Source of the DNA: Phytophthora hibernalis
Lineage: Eukaryota; Oomycota; Peronosporomycetes; Peronosporales; Peronosporaceae
Direction of reading: 5' to 3'
Assembly (NCBI GenBank): GCA_012656075.1
Contig: JAAKBF010000087.1
Span: 62,001-126,000 of the forward strand
DNA length: 64,000 nucleotides
Both the position numbers and the translations under genes were made by a program. Below, in pieces: positions 44,401-57,570 of the stretch. Numbering within the stretch: the first letter of the stretch is position 1; each line of letters begins with the position of its first letter. Below the pieces are notes generated by a model. The model did not search any database and was not told the origin of the DNA. It saw nothing but the letters and a program-made list of their open reading frames with translations.

Positions 44401-47400
44401 CTCAGGACGCGACAAATATCTACTTCACCATTATTCCTGTCCTTGGTGACGGGAGGTTGGAGGATGCCGAGCGAAAGCAAAGTCTGACTGTCTACAACAC
44501 ACGCGATCCGTCTTGGCCAGAAGAGAAGTTCGTATTCGGGAAAATCAAGGATATTGCCAATGTATCGTACCTCTCACTTCACTTATACGGTCGAGATTTG
44601 CAGAATGACCAGAAAGAGGTTCTATCAAAGTTGCTTAATCACGATGAAAAGAAGATGGACGCACGTCTTAAACGTTTCCAACTGCATAAGCTGACGCCGT
44701 CCGGAGAGATTGGTGACGATGGTTTCGAGATCCTGCAATACGGTCAACGGGTATTGGCTTTTCGTGGTGGTGATAACGGTGGACGCTTTTACCCGGCTCG
44801 TGTTCAGAAGTACATTCCGTTTCCTGAAGACGTGTACGATGTTCATTTCGAAGATGAAGTCGATACAATCGATGAGCTTCGTAACCTTATTTCGTTTGAT
44901 GTAAAAGGAGCAGTCCAGGCAGTACGCAGTGATGGCAAAGTGGATGTGAGCGTTGAGAACGAGCTATCTGCTATTGCAAATTCAGCCAAGCGTACTTTGC
45001 GGTACACTGTAAAGCCTACTCAACTCATTCCGATGAACAGTTTAACGGACAAGGTCGAGATGGTGATGGCCAGACGCTTTGACATGGAGAAAGAAGAAGA
45101 TGAGCGGTGGCTGAAGCTGCAGCATAAGTTTTCTGGAATTGTCATTGATGTTTTGTCGGCATCGGACCTTTTGGTATCTGTAAATGTGGTCGGAAAGCCG
45201 CAAAAGTTCAAACAACTGGATAAGACCAGCAAGCCCACGTGCCGAATTACATTGCTTGGCAACCCAAAGCAGGCTGCATCGAACTCGTGTCGTTTTAACA
45301 AGCAAGGCGAGTTAATTCCGAGTGATACAGTAACACTGTCTAACTGGAACTGCGAAAAGGGAGAGGCATTGGCGGGTACTGTGCTGCATGGGTCTGCAGA
45401 GACCGATGATGTGCACTTGTTCCAGCAGAAACCCTTGGTAATGGGTAGGGTGGATGCCACTCCGCCTGGAGACACCGACTACCAGCCTATTGACCCACAT
45501 GAAGTTAAGATGGGCTATCAAATTCTCGAACAGGCTTCGAGCATCCTGGTACGTGTGGACAACGAGAACGAAACGATTGGGTTTGTGAAAGTTGATATCG
45601 CCACGCTACAAAGTGGACAGCAGGACTTAAATTTGCAGATTGTTCCTCCTGATACGGCGAACGTGCCTTATTATAAGTTCGTGGGGTCCCTGTTCCTTCG
45701 TATCACTGCGTGGTCGGATACGTTTAAGCCACGACAGATTAAAGCGTCCTCTGCAGCAGAAGACCTGAAACCCCGGCTCTCTGTATGTGGATTGAGCATG
45801 TGGTACCAACGTCAACTGATAATTGAAGCACAATCATCATCTATCTTGACTCGAGGCGTAACTTGGATTGAACGACGGCAAATTCTTCGCTCGTCGTTGA
45901 CTCCCACGGAAAATGGTCAAATCGATGAATTGCACGCCGTGCTGGTGGTCATCATGAAGCGAATTGTAAGCATTTTACGCGAGATTCGTCAGTTCGAGGA
46001 GTTTGAGGTGCTTTCCGCAGATGACATGCGAAAGTGCCGCCAAGTTCACACCGTGAATGCTGATCCGACCAGTGAATGGCTCGGCTGCACAATGGACAAA
46101 CTATCGCTTGAAGCACGGAAGGAGATAGTGGTTGGGTTGGAAAATGAGCTCCTGGATTTGGCAGGAATTGCAGGCCCGCGTATTTTCCCTGAGGCTGATA
46201 TTTCTCGAGAGGAATGGGTGCAACTGCGTGGTGATCGACAGAGGCTCCTTCGCGAAAGCGGTAGCTTTTTCATGAGGGACCAAACGAGTGCTTTGGTTAT
46301 TTCGATCCCACGGAGCTTCACCGGTGAAGGCATGATTTCTTGGATTTTGCGACGTCCTCCTGTCCTGTGGAAAGATGGGTGGACAAAATATTGCCGAGGA
46401 AGTGCCCTTGAGTCTTCGTGTCGGTTAGGTTGGAGCAACGCAAACTTGGAGTTCGATCCCGACGCAATCCAGGCACCGACGACTCGCGAGTACGCATTGC
46501 AGTGGCTTAGTGCGTTGTGTGCTGCTGGTTTTGTGGAAAACGTTACTCCAGGGTTTGCTGCTGTTGCAGACCTCGGCAAAAGGAACGTGCTGCTGGAATA
46601 CAAGGCAGATCGTTTCTACCGCTTGCGCGAGGTTGATATGTGGATGGAAAAAGTGTCGCGCGAAAAGAGTTTGTTTCCACTCGATCTTGTTCAGGAAATC
46701 GATTGTTACCAAGCTTCAGAACTACCTGTGTTTAGATCTATGGAGGAGAGCACAGATAGTAGCTCAAACGATCAAGAGCAGACCACAAGCAAACGAAGCA
46801 AGACTTACGCAAAGAAACTAACGGAGCACTGCGACGGCTTTTAGGCATGCACACTTTGGCATCCAGTGCACTATTCTCCCCGACGTAAGGAAAAACTCGT
46901 TCTTAAACCCGGTTGCTGAAACTCTCGCTGAGAAAGCTGAAGAATATGCGGAAAACATGTTGTGGGATTGGCAGTACTGCCTATTCGTGCCAAGTCGTAA
47001 GCTTTTGTACATGTATGAGCAAGAAACATCCACGACTCCCGTGGCCTTCATCGACATGGCAAGTTCGACCTGCAAAGTAGCCTATAACTTCACGAACGAT
47101 GCGAAACGAGGATGGATGGATATTGTGAATCCGACAGTGTGCGTAAGAAAGCCCGACTCCCAAGAATTCGTTCCTATATCCGCGGAAAGTCTCGATAAAA
47201 TGGCAAGGACACGAGATATGGGGGACAAAGTCATTGAAGTTAAAACCCCACATACTCAAAAGTGGATCCAAGCGCTGACAAGCTCAGGCGTTTGCGTTGA
47301 TATGCGTCCTGGCCAAATGGTTCTGATGAAGCGGCTAAATCCAACAATTTTGCAGCAAAAGTGCATCAAGCACGCCACAGAGTTTGATCACAACGACCTT

Positions 47401-50400
47401 GAAGGAAGCTTCAACCGACTGCTAAATTGCGTCTTTGGCCACGACAAGGAATTGTCGCATCAGGATCATGAAAAGAAATCGCGCGAGCTTCGTGCGCACG
47501 TGCGTAGAGAGCTGAAAAAGCCAGGGAGTGTGGGTGAGACTGTGATGGCATATTATGGCAAAGGTAAAAGCCTGAAATCCAAGCCTATGCACAGTGGAAT
47601 CTATAAGAAGGACTCGCTGTATTCTGGTCGCATTGTTCGGATTCGCACCCCATTCACCGACCCAACGTACCAGTTTACAGCAAAATACGATATCTCGAAC
47701 AAAACTGAGGTTCCAGAATCGCTTAGCAGTCTGTTGGCCAAGTACAAGGTGTCAGACAAAGCATCGTGGTTGAACCTCCCAAAAGCGCAACGTGACATGT
47801 TCCTACTCTACGATGTGGAATACAGCCATGATAACGAACGGATCGTCGAAGAAGGGCTGATGCGGGAGCACGTTCGCACGAGCGAAGGAGATTTGGACCC
47901 CCAAAAGTTAGCAATAGATGCACCGATCTGAACATTCTGTTCAAGGCTACTGACCTGGAGAATTGTGTTTCGCGCATGGTGAAGCACCGATACCGCCACA
48001 AGCCACTAGGGGTTCTAAAGATTCCTATCAGGATGATATCACCTCACCGTACGGTCGATGCATGGTATCCCCTCGCACCTGCCAGTGACATGCTTCAGAA
48101 AACTCGCCTTGGTCAGATAAGGGTGGAGCTTAAACTTGTGCACAAGAGAGAAGTCAAGCGCAGTGCGAAGATTCCTTCCCTTATTGAAGCGATTAAAAGC
48201 GAGATCTCGACGCTGCCAACACAGGAAAAGAACCTGACCCCAAAAGGTAACGCTGAAAGAGATTCCAAGAAGAAAATCCCGTATGTAGTTGGGATGGAAC
48301 CATCCTTCGTCAAGGTATCGATCTTGGAGGGGCGAAGTTTACGTGTAGCAGACCTATTCACAAGCGACCCATTTGTGGAAATTGTCTTGATAGACGAAGA
48401 CTCGAAGGAGCGGGATACGAGTTTAAAAACTGATATCAAGATGAAGACGCTAAACCCCAAGTGGGAGAACCAAGAATTTCTGCTCGGTAAAACGGAGAAG
48501 ACCATGCTAAGGGACAAGAAGGCCCTGCTACTTCGTGTGATGGACTTCGATCAAGCATCGGCTAATGACCCACTGGGCTGCGTAACCATCGAGTTTCAAC
48601 GAAGTGAGACAGGTTTTATTAGAGGGGTTGTGTTGAAACAAGCTGATGCTTTCGGGGAACTATTATGCAAGAGCTAACGCTGGACGAATATGGCCGCGCT
48701 GAGGTTGAGGCGATGCTACTTCCAGCTTCAGGTCAGTCAAAGCCTAAAACGAAAAAGACCCCAGCCCCTGATGGTTTACTCGGCAAACTGCGCTTTTTGG
48801 TGGACATCATGCGCAACGAAAACTACGTGGACCCGAGTGCTAAGCAGCTCGACACAACTTACTCTGCAGAGGTGGCGATCAAAGATGTCGACCTGAAGGA
48901 CGAAAACTGGAACGAGTATACGTGCTCTTTCCAGCCTCATGGCGATGGAGGACTGCGAATCCAATACGACCCTGCTTCCGAAGACCTCGGAGTTGGTAAC
49001 CCATACAAGTTCAGTGAACTTCTCCGTCAAGCAGCACCTCTATTGAACTCTGATACCTCAAAAACTGGTAAAACATCGCAGGCAAGTACTTTCTCGGCTG
49101 GTGGAGCATACATCATTCTGGGGCGTACGTACGACTTGTCGAAAGTGGATTACTTTGATGTACGCTTGGTCTCAGAGTCACAGGGGAGAGTGTATGAGGG
49201 ACAGCTTGGTAAACTAGACCGGAAATTGGAACGCAAGTCAGGAGGCAAAGCCGAGGATGGCAAACCCAAATTCTCGTTGAAAAATCCTGACCAGTGTGCA
49301 AGCTTTCGAGATGAAAAACTTGTATTGACAGACCGAGATTCAAAGCAAAAAGTGACATTGACATTCGATCTCAACTTGATTGGGATTCTTCGGGCAGATC
49401 GCGTGAGAAGAATATTGGCAGATACTTTCCGTTTGGTTGGTCTTGTGTTTGACTCTCGCACTTTAAACCAAAACAGCGGGCGGTACGACCCAGAGCAACT
49501 TCAAAAGATGTCCACGCCTTTCTGTGGGATACTTGCCGATCAAACGTATTTCCTGGACGTAATATTGCCGAGGAGTTACTTGCCCAGGTGCGCATCATGC
49601 GTCATGCGTCCAAGCTTCACTGGAAGGTGACACCTCAACTGCTTGCGTACGTGTTTGAAATCGTGTTTGTAAATGGAGAGAAAGATCGGTTGTCCTACGA
49701 AAATGCAGTTTCTGTGGACGCAGTGCTCAATCGATGGTCTCGCATACTCACTCAAGTGACTGAGGCTAAAGACTATTTGACCGGACATCTACATGGCAAG
49801 AAAACACCACGTCTGATCGAAGCGCTTTACACTGAGTGCGAGTGGACGGGATTCGATTTCTTGTCTCTTAGTGGTGGTCTCACCTCCAGCAATGAAGATT
49901 CAATTGGTGTGCGCCGCAATAGCGAAGAGCGGTGGAGTCCATTGCACGTTGGCGACCGAGTCACAGCCCAGCTACCTTTGCTTAAACATGCTGGGATGCC
50001 TGTGGACGTGCAACTGCCTGGTGGCCAATTTGTTGCCGCGATTATTGCCAAGGAATGCGGGGAGATCGGTACGATATCAAACTCTGCACAAGCTTTGGCA
50101 AGGAGGAAACTGTGTTTGTATTCCCACTTCATGACGACAAAGACCCTGAAGTGTCTAGCCGCCGGGTTCGTGACATTAAGCAGGGGCGTCTCGCAACATT
50201 AAAACAGTACGATGAACGAGAGCACCCAGAAAGCCCATGCTTGGTTGAGTACCTTGACCATCTATCACCTCCTGGCGAGTGGAAACCACGCGACTCCATA
50301 GAGGCTATGCTGTCGCAGGTAGAGGGAGGCATCTTGAAGGGACAACTACAGAAAGAAGACTATGTTCGCGTTAGCGAAGGCGGAGCCGGCCTGACCAAAA

Positions 50401-53400
50401 TTGATGACGGAAATGCGGACTCCACTTCCCAGAAAACTTCTACGAAGACAGGATCTACGCGGCCTGCTAGAATTTCCCACAACTACGGTAATGCACGATA
50501 TGATATCGTGTATTTGGATGGCCAGCAACCCTTGGACGAGAAGTTGGTGACACGAGGGCGTTTACTTCCTGTGATCGATGGAGTCATGTATGATGGAAGA
50601 GTATCCTCTGCTTATCTTCCAGCTGGTCTAGTGGAAGACTTCTCTACGGTAGTGAAGTACAGCATATTGCTCGAGAGTGGCGTGTTGCTCGATAATTTGG
50701 AGCGATCTCAGTTGCGTACACGCCAGAGATTTATTTCGGCGGACACGGCATTGCTGGGGTCTGTTTTCAGCTCTAGTCTGCAGACGCTGGATAAGACAGG
50801 AGCCCAGTCTTCATCTTCTACCACAACCATGGCTGATAGATTGAACAATCTTTGGTGGGGAGCGACAAAATTGTGAAGGTATACGCAATGCTTCCGTCTG
50901 CAGTGAAAACTATCCAAGTCCGAGATGCGACGACAAACAAGCTTCTTCAATCAGCTCTTTTGGAGAGAAACGAAGATCAGCCACGTTTCCTAGGCCAATA
51001 CCATGGATTTGTGAAAGGAGATAATTTGGACAAAGCAGAGGAAGAGAAGCTTGAGGTGGCGTACACTGCAGCTTGTAAACGCCGCACACACAACACTCTC
51101 TCAAGTGGTACGATTCCATTTAGTAAGAAGAACTGTTTCTACCTGATTGTAGCCCCGCCGCCGCTCGTGCAAGTGCGTGGGGCTGTCAATGTGAATTCGT
51201 GCTCCGATTCGGACCCACTCTTCAAGGCATTGGTGTTGGCTACGCTGAGAAAGACTCGCGGCTCGGTTGTACACATCCTTCAACGACTACTGCGCACAGA
51301 GTGTAACATCGATCCTCAACTTCACCGCAAAGAACGTACTGTAATGATCGAAACCGTGAAAGTGGAGCTAAACAGCACCCCAAATCGCAGTGTGGTGATC
51401 AACATGATGACACCATCTGACGACAATAATGCCGATTTGACAGGGGTGGTGCTATCTAATGCGACCATCGAGATTAAGTTCCGCTTCTCAATGCCTCACA
51501 ATGACTACGGAAATATCAGCGATGCGGTGAATGTTGCGTTTACTCAAGCCACTGGTATTTCAGAGCGGTTAAAGCTCAAAAGACACTCGCCGTGGAAGGA
51601 GACAAAATATTGACAGATTTTGGCGAACTTGACAAGTTGCCGTGGACCCTGGCAACTTCTGAGGAAATGATGGCACCCGGCATGGCGCTTTCGGTTGAAT
51701 TCACTAATGCGGAGGGTAGGTTCGCTTCCGAACCCGAAGTTTCACTTGACCTCGAACCTCTTGATGACATCCGTGTTAGTGTTCGTGATTTTGATGAGAA
51801 TGTCCACGAACTGCATTTCCCTATGTGTGATGTATTGGCAGAAGCTCGCGTTCGTAGAGAACTATCTCCATTCCACAAAGCCAAATTGGCTCCAGGACCT
51901 TTTCCACGTTGCACTGCAATCTTCTATTCCAGAAGACGAGCACGAACAAGTCTCCTAATCCTGCCGCTGTGAAAGTGCCGAGAACTGACATTAAGTTCGA
52001 CAAGCTCAGTGTGCAAGTGTTGGAGGCGAGTAACATGACACTGAAAGAAAAGATGGGAACGGACGGACTGCTTGTGGAAGTGCTGCTTGTTTCCAGTGAC
52101 TTTCATCAGCACATGGTTGGTGACAAGAAGGTTACTACACCATTTGGTCTGGTGCTCTCATCGACAGGCGAAATTTTGCCGGATGCGGACAAACAGATTT
52201 ACTCGAAAAACTCTGTGTTTTCACTGACAAACGACAGAACGGCAGTTCCAGTAACAAATGCGGCGACACCGTTAACGACATCAGTGACATGGAAGAATAA
52301 GTACGCGAACCAGCCGGACAGCCAGCTTAAGTTTACGTACCCTGCTATTGATTTGGACCGTGTTTCGGAAGTGAAGCTGATTGTGCGGGACAAGAAGACG
52401 AATATTCAGATCGGAACCGTCACGATTCCAATGGCAAAAATCGGCGTCTCACGCAATGCAGAGAAGCCTAAAGAGGAACCGATCTTTAGCGTGCACAACG
52501 AAGGATCGGATAGGAAGCGCGTCGTCGGAACCATTTCTTTATGTATCGCGCGAATGAAAAACTATGGTGAAAAGAACGAAGTGTACGCCAAGCAACTCGA
52601 GAAAAGCATGGATTTCTGGGCTATCTGCCCTAAGGAGTTACTCAAAATGACTCTCGGGCAGTATGAGAACAAGCTCTCTCGTAGTTTTCTAGCTGCTGGA
52701 CCTCCTGTTTCTGGCGGAGGGAAGATTCTGCTGGAGAAGGCACTCGAAATGGAGCTTCAGCTGCAAAAATCACAAAAGTTCGGCTGATATTTGACGCAAT
52801 GAACAAGTTGCATTCGGCAACGCTTGCTGGGTCCTCAACAGCAATGTCGACCACAAGCGGGACGAGCAAAGTCAGCACTGACTTGACTTCTCTCGCTTTT
52901 GATCAGTTGCGACTTACCTTGCAACAAACGAAATCTCTGGTAAAAGACACCGCCCAGGAGTTGGGGCTCATTGAACGAAGGCTTCCGTGGTCTTCTGAAG
53001 CCCTTAAAGACGAAAATGATAGCCAGCTCCGCGACAACATGGTGATTGTGGAAGCCAATGTGGCAACGTGCACTCATCGAGTGCGTCACACCGTACTAAA
53101 ATTGTACGACGTGTTTATTGTTCACTTTATGCCAAAGCTAAATGAGCTGTACGTCTTGGACGCCAAGGAAGATCGCGTCGATGTTGCTACTGGTGAAAAA
53201 TTATTGTCGTTCTTTAACAACGAGGTGGACGAATTGGAATTGGAGGATCAGAAGGTTCGCCAGCGACTGTATCAACGGCTTCGACTTGCAAAACTGACTC
53301 AGGTACTTGACATGATCATGCGAGCTACAGTTCGCGTGAAGGTGATGGATGAAGACCGCAACAACGTCGACAACTATTTAGGCACCGCTTGTATCCCCAT

Positions 53401-56400
53401 GATGGATCTTCTCGATCAGCAGCCCCGTGACGACATGTACCAACTTCTGTATTTACCCGCCACTAACTTGCGTGGCTACAGAATGGCTACTCATAGTCCA
53501 GGCGAAAACGACAGAGGAACAGTTCGTTTGCGCCTCCATCTGAAGCTATCAGAAAGCTCATTCTTTGAACAAGCCATCAATGTGTACAAGATTTGGAAAG
53601 CGAAGTATCTTGCACAGCATGAAGCAGCACGCCGGCGTCTCCATGCTGCAGTCGTGCCGGCCCAACGTCGACGCTGGCTGACGATTAAAAGTTACTTGGA
53701 TGAGCTCACGAAGCAGGCCACGGGTAAACTACACTGGGAGCGCACGCCAGTATTGCTCAGTCTTGTTTGGGATATTTTCGCGTTGCAGGAGAGCTCGCCA
53801 ACACACACCAGAAAGAAAGCTATTGACGCAGAGGAGCTCGAATATACGCAGAGTGTTGCACAAGTGGCAAATGCCTATCGAGAGTCGGTGATGAAAGTAC
53901 ACAAGCGCTGGGTTAACATGCAACCAAGACTGGAGGAACTCATGACTATTCAAGCTGCTGCGCTGATTCACGCGCAACGTACACCTGAACTTCTGGGCGA
54001 TATTGAACGGGAAATCGAGGGGCTTGACGTTGGGCTCAACACAGCATGGCAGCAGGTGAAATACAAGTGGCAAATATTGTTGAATGCTTTGGAGGAACTC
54101 GTGAGTATGAAGGAAAACAAGCTAAACCTGACGCGCGCTCCGCAGCTTTTAAAAATTGTGGAGCAGCGATGCAGCAAAGGACTCAGTACTCGTCATGCCG
54201 ATGCAGTGTCGAATATCCAGTCCCGTTGGATGGCTATTACGCAGCCAAATGGGCCTCTGAGCGAACTGCGGTTAATGGAAAAGAAAGGATTGCATTGGAG
54301 GCGCACACACGAGTTGTTGCTACTTCTCGATGAGCAATGCGAGGGCTTTGCGGACGTGGATGCTAGGGCGCTCGACACTGTGCAAAACCGATGGGAGCAA
54401 GTTCAGGAATGGCTTCATGAGATTGTAGAAATGCAGCAGCAGCACTCAATCGACTGTGAGCACACACCGTTTATCCTCGAAAAGATGCACTTGTGGAGAT
54501 CTACGCGTGCAAACCGGCAAAGTGAATTGGCCAAACCTGAGAAACTGTTCAATCCAAGCAGAGCAGCACCGCCTTCACCGAAAAATAAGGATGATGGCAG
54601 ACCACGCAGTTTATCCTCTCAAAATTCGAGTAGTCGGTTATCATCCGACGGAAGTATCAGGCTTGAAAGTGCCGAGGACAACGGACAGCTAGAGGGTATG
54701 GCAGAATGGTACGCTATTGAAGAGGCAAAATACGAACTGGAGCGCATTCCCTATCACCGCATTGCCACGGATACTGAAAAGAGAAACTGGTTGTCTTACT
54801 CTCGTGACGGGAAAGACATCCGTCTCCTGATCACACAACAAGAAATGGTGTTCACTCCTGCGAATGTCCGTCTCGCTCTGGAAGACCGCGGCGTGATTCC
54901 TAAGACGTCCAATTTCGACCCGACTGCTGACAGGAATGCAACAAGCAACAATTCGGATGATGCATGGGTTTCTCCATCTCTGGCAGACCCGAAATCCGGA
55001 TCACAAGCGGTTGCTCTGCCAAAAGCTGTGTTGAAAGAGATTGAGGAGCTTGAGCAAATGCTTGAAAAGCACCGAGATGACAGCCAACAAGTATTCGCAT
55101 TCTCCAATCCAGAACGCGTGGCCGAGCTCTATCAATCGATGAAGAGTCTTGGTAAAAGTGATTTGCTTTGGAAAGTTGATCATGCTGTGAGCAGGAATCG
55201 CGAGCTAGCTGTGCCTGAAAATTACCAATTGTTGCTGAAGGAGATGACACTGCGGCAAATCCCAACGACAGAAGTTGAGAATCTAGTGAAATCACTAGCC
55301 TTCACGTTACAGAAGGAGGTGTTAGTGGCAAAAGGCATAACTGTGCCAACGACAGCTAACCCCACGACGTTACTGCAACTGATGGATCAGCATCAAATTA
55401 AAGAAGTTCTTCTACCGCAGGATACGACCGCGATTCAGATATTACTCCAGGAACGAGGTATGGACCGCAAGGGCGATCCGGTGATGCTACGTGGAATTCG
55501 TATCGGCACGCAATCCACGGGTGCCACAGATAACGCATCTTCTTCAAAGGCATTAAACACCGGACTGGGCATTATCGACACGCAAATCGAGATACTTCGT
55601 AAAACATTGCTTTTTGAAGCCCTGCGCAAGAGAAATTCGCTGGTGCGCACGTTTGCTGGTGAATCGCATGTGCTTGACGATGAAGATGAAAGGACCGAAG
55701 CCGACATGTTTGCTGCTGCAGTTGAAAATGCCGAGGTCGATGTGAGTGGCGACTATATGACGCTCGTGGAACGGTTCCAGCGACTGCTTGTGCACGAAGC
55801 ATACACTAAACGGCTCGCTGAGTACGCAGCACTCGATCGCTGTGTGCGAGCTCTCCTCGGTAAGTCTCGAGATGAGACGGTGACCAAGGAAGAAATAGCT
55901 ATGGAGCTGCACAATATTAACAAGCGAGTAATTGGCGCGAACTACCGGCTTCCTGCTGAGGCATTCACAGATGAGGAGCTGAAAGAAGCAGTTCGTGCTG
56001 GTCGAATTCGTACCCCAAGTGATGAAATGCTTGCTCGGTGCCCACAGGGCCATAATGCACGTGCCATGGCACACTACGCTGCCATCAGTTACGCCGCTAA
56101 TGTGTTCCAGGAGGTCACCAGCTTCCGCGCGCGAGTGGATCTAGGAAAGAATCGGTTGCAGGACACTTTCCCGTTTGACGAGTGCAGCAGCGTGGATGGC
56201 GTTGCGATTCCAAAACAATGGAGTCGGTGGACGTTCAGTCAGTCTGTTGCAGACTGGCTGCTGGGATTCGACACATCGACGCTGAGCATCAAGCGGAAGC
56301 TCAGTGCTGCGCATCGTCAAAGACTGGAATGGGCATCTGCAGCGTTCACGTTGCGGAACCGATGGCTACAGCGTGGACTTGGATGGTGCGATCCTGCTTT

Positions 56401-57414
56401 TGGAGAAGGTGTCGGTGTGAAGATACTGCTTGATCGTCTACTGTTGTTCGAAGCAGCTAACAAAATGGACATGGTGAAGACAGAAAAGCTGTTGAGAGAG
56501 GTGCGTGACAAGTGTTCGAGATTGAGAGAGCGCGAGCAGGAAGCACAAGCCAAACTTGAGGAGCGGTACCAGTCCAACCTCGAGTTACTCGAGAAACTTG
56601 TTACCCATGCGGAGCGTTGTATGAACAACCGAAAGCTCCACTCAGAAGAGACGCCCGTGTTGCTACACAAGCTTGAACAAGTGTGCGTGGTACCCAATGG
56701 ACTCAATGAGCGTCACCGAGAAGCTTACCACAAGGTGGCAACGCATTGGCTGCCACAGCAACAACATCTTACGGAACTTGTGAAGATGCACAGAGAGGGC
56801 ACCTTCAGCATTACCCGCACGCCAGAGTTGCTAGGAAAAATGAATTATCATACGGAGGGCAAGGCAGGTTCGGAGGAGTTGAGTGAAGACAAGGTGACAG
56901 CTTCTGCTCAGATGGTAGCTCCTGAGCTGCAGGCAAACTTTGTGGACCGAAAGTTGAACGAAGTGCGACTTGGACAGCGCAAGGAGCCATCCAGTCTGCA
57001 TTTGGATCTGAATACGGATGATGAGGTCGCCAATCAAGCAGTGGACGAAACAGCGTGGAAGGAGCTGTCCCATTCCAAGCGAGTGGCGCAACCATTATCT
57101 CCCATGAGAAGCACACAAGCTGGAAGGTCGTGAGGAACGCAGTTACTGCAAATGCGGCGTTTTCAGCGGCTGCATCAAGTGGCGACAAGACGGACAAATT
57201 CAAAGTGTCGATTGAGCCTAAGATTTCTACTCTACCTGCTTCTCCACGACGAAAACTATCGCTGAGTGATGAGCTGAAGGAGTTGTTACGGTCACCTGCG
57301 CAGTGGCTTACGGGAACTGGTCCTCAGGAGGAATCCATCAAACCGGAGCTCTACTTCCCGAAGGAACTCGTTCTGGAAACTCCCAGCGGATCACTGACGG
57401 ACGCAGCAAAGTAA
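41435..57414 (+). CDS. Giant PH and multi-C2 domain protein (about 5,300 residues)
   Basis: Exons 41435-43630 and 43698-57414. Thirteen run-length losses (near 42693, 43322, 46812, 46878, 47902, 48654, 49570, 50059, 50857, 51578, 51953, 52774, 57101), 14 bases in all, restore 15,927 nt, 5,308 residues. Residues 6-108 are a PH domain (YIKEGWLMKRSRSGRVVSNW). C2 domains follow at about 145-265, 330-435, 560-640 (weak), 667-770, 917-1030, 1207-1354, 2266-2374, 3500-3670 and 3940-4020. The first has ADFNGKSDPYC and the fourth ADMNGYSDPYC, with Ca2+-loop aspartates. Tudor-like stretches lie near 1080 (GGRFYPARVQKYIPFPEDVY) and about 2800-3000. A DEP-like domain is at about 1584-1720. The C-terminus has a repeat with core RTPELL. 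A lipid/Ca2+-linked scaffold or tether is likely. No transmembrane segment is visible. Confidence 0.8.
53650..54500 (+). repeat. Five protein repeats with RTPELL core (first block)
   Basis: Five units of about 55-65 residues in the giant protein share W near the start, then L-x-EL-x(2)-M, then (R/H)(T/A)P-x-LL about 15 residues later, and usually a Cys-containing end. Examples are HWERTPVLLSLV, HAQRTPELLGDI, LTRAPQLLKIVEQRC, WRRTHELLLLLDEQC and CEHTPFILEKM. They look like helical pairs, spectrin-like in spacing. I know no named family with this signature. Confidence 0.65.
56560..56850 (+). repeat. Two further RTPELL-type repeats (second block)
   Basis: Two units near the C-terminus of the giant protein: LLEKLVTHAERCMNN...HSEETPVLLHKLEQVC and HLTELVKMHREGTFSITRTP then ELLGKM. 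Both follow the pattern of the first block, about 2 kb upstream. Confidence 0.6.
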
Positions 57415-57570
57415 GAGGAAGCGTTCGAATACCAACCTCTCCCCTGCATCTATTGTTTGTTTGGCATGCTAGCAGACACTTTCTAATGAATGAATAATGC
57501 ATAATGAAAACTGGTACATTCGTTCTCGTGATATATTTGATAGAAGTTGCGCTGATAGTATCTTCGCTTT

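Noticed and set aside
52787..52799. End of one gene and start of another inside the giant ORF
   Set aside because: One extra A in the run 52774-52777 carries the frame through VRLIFDAMNK without a stop, and C2-like sequence continues on both sides.
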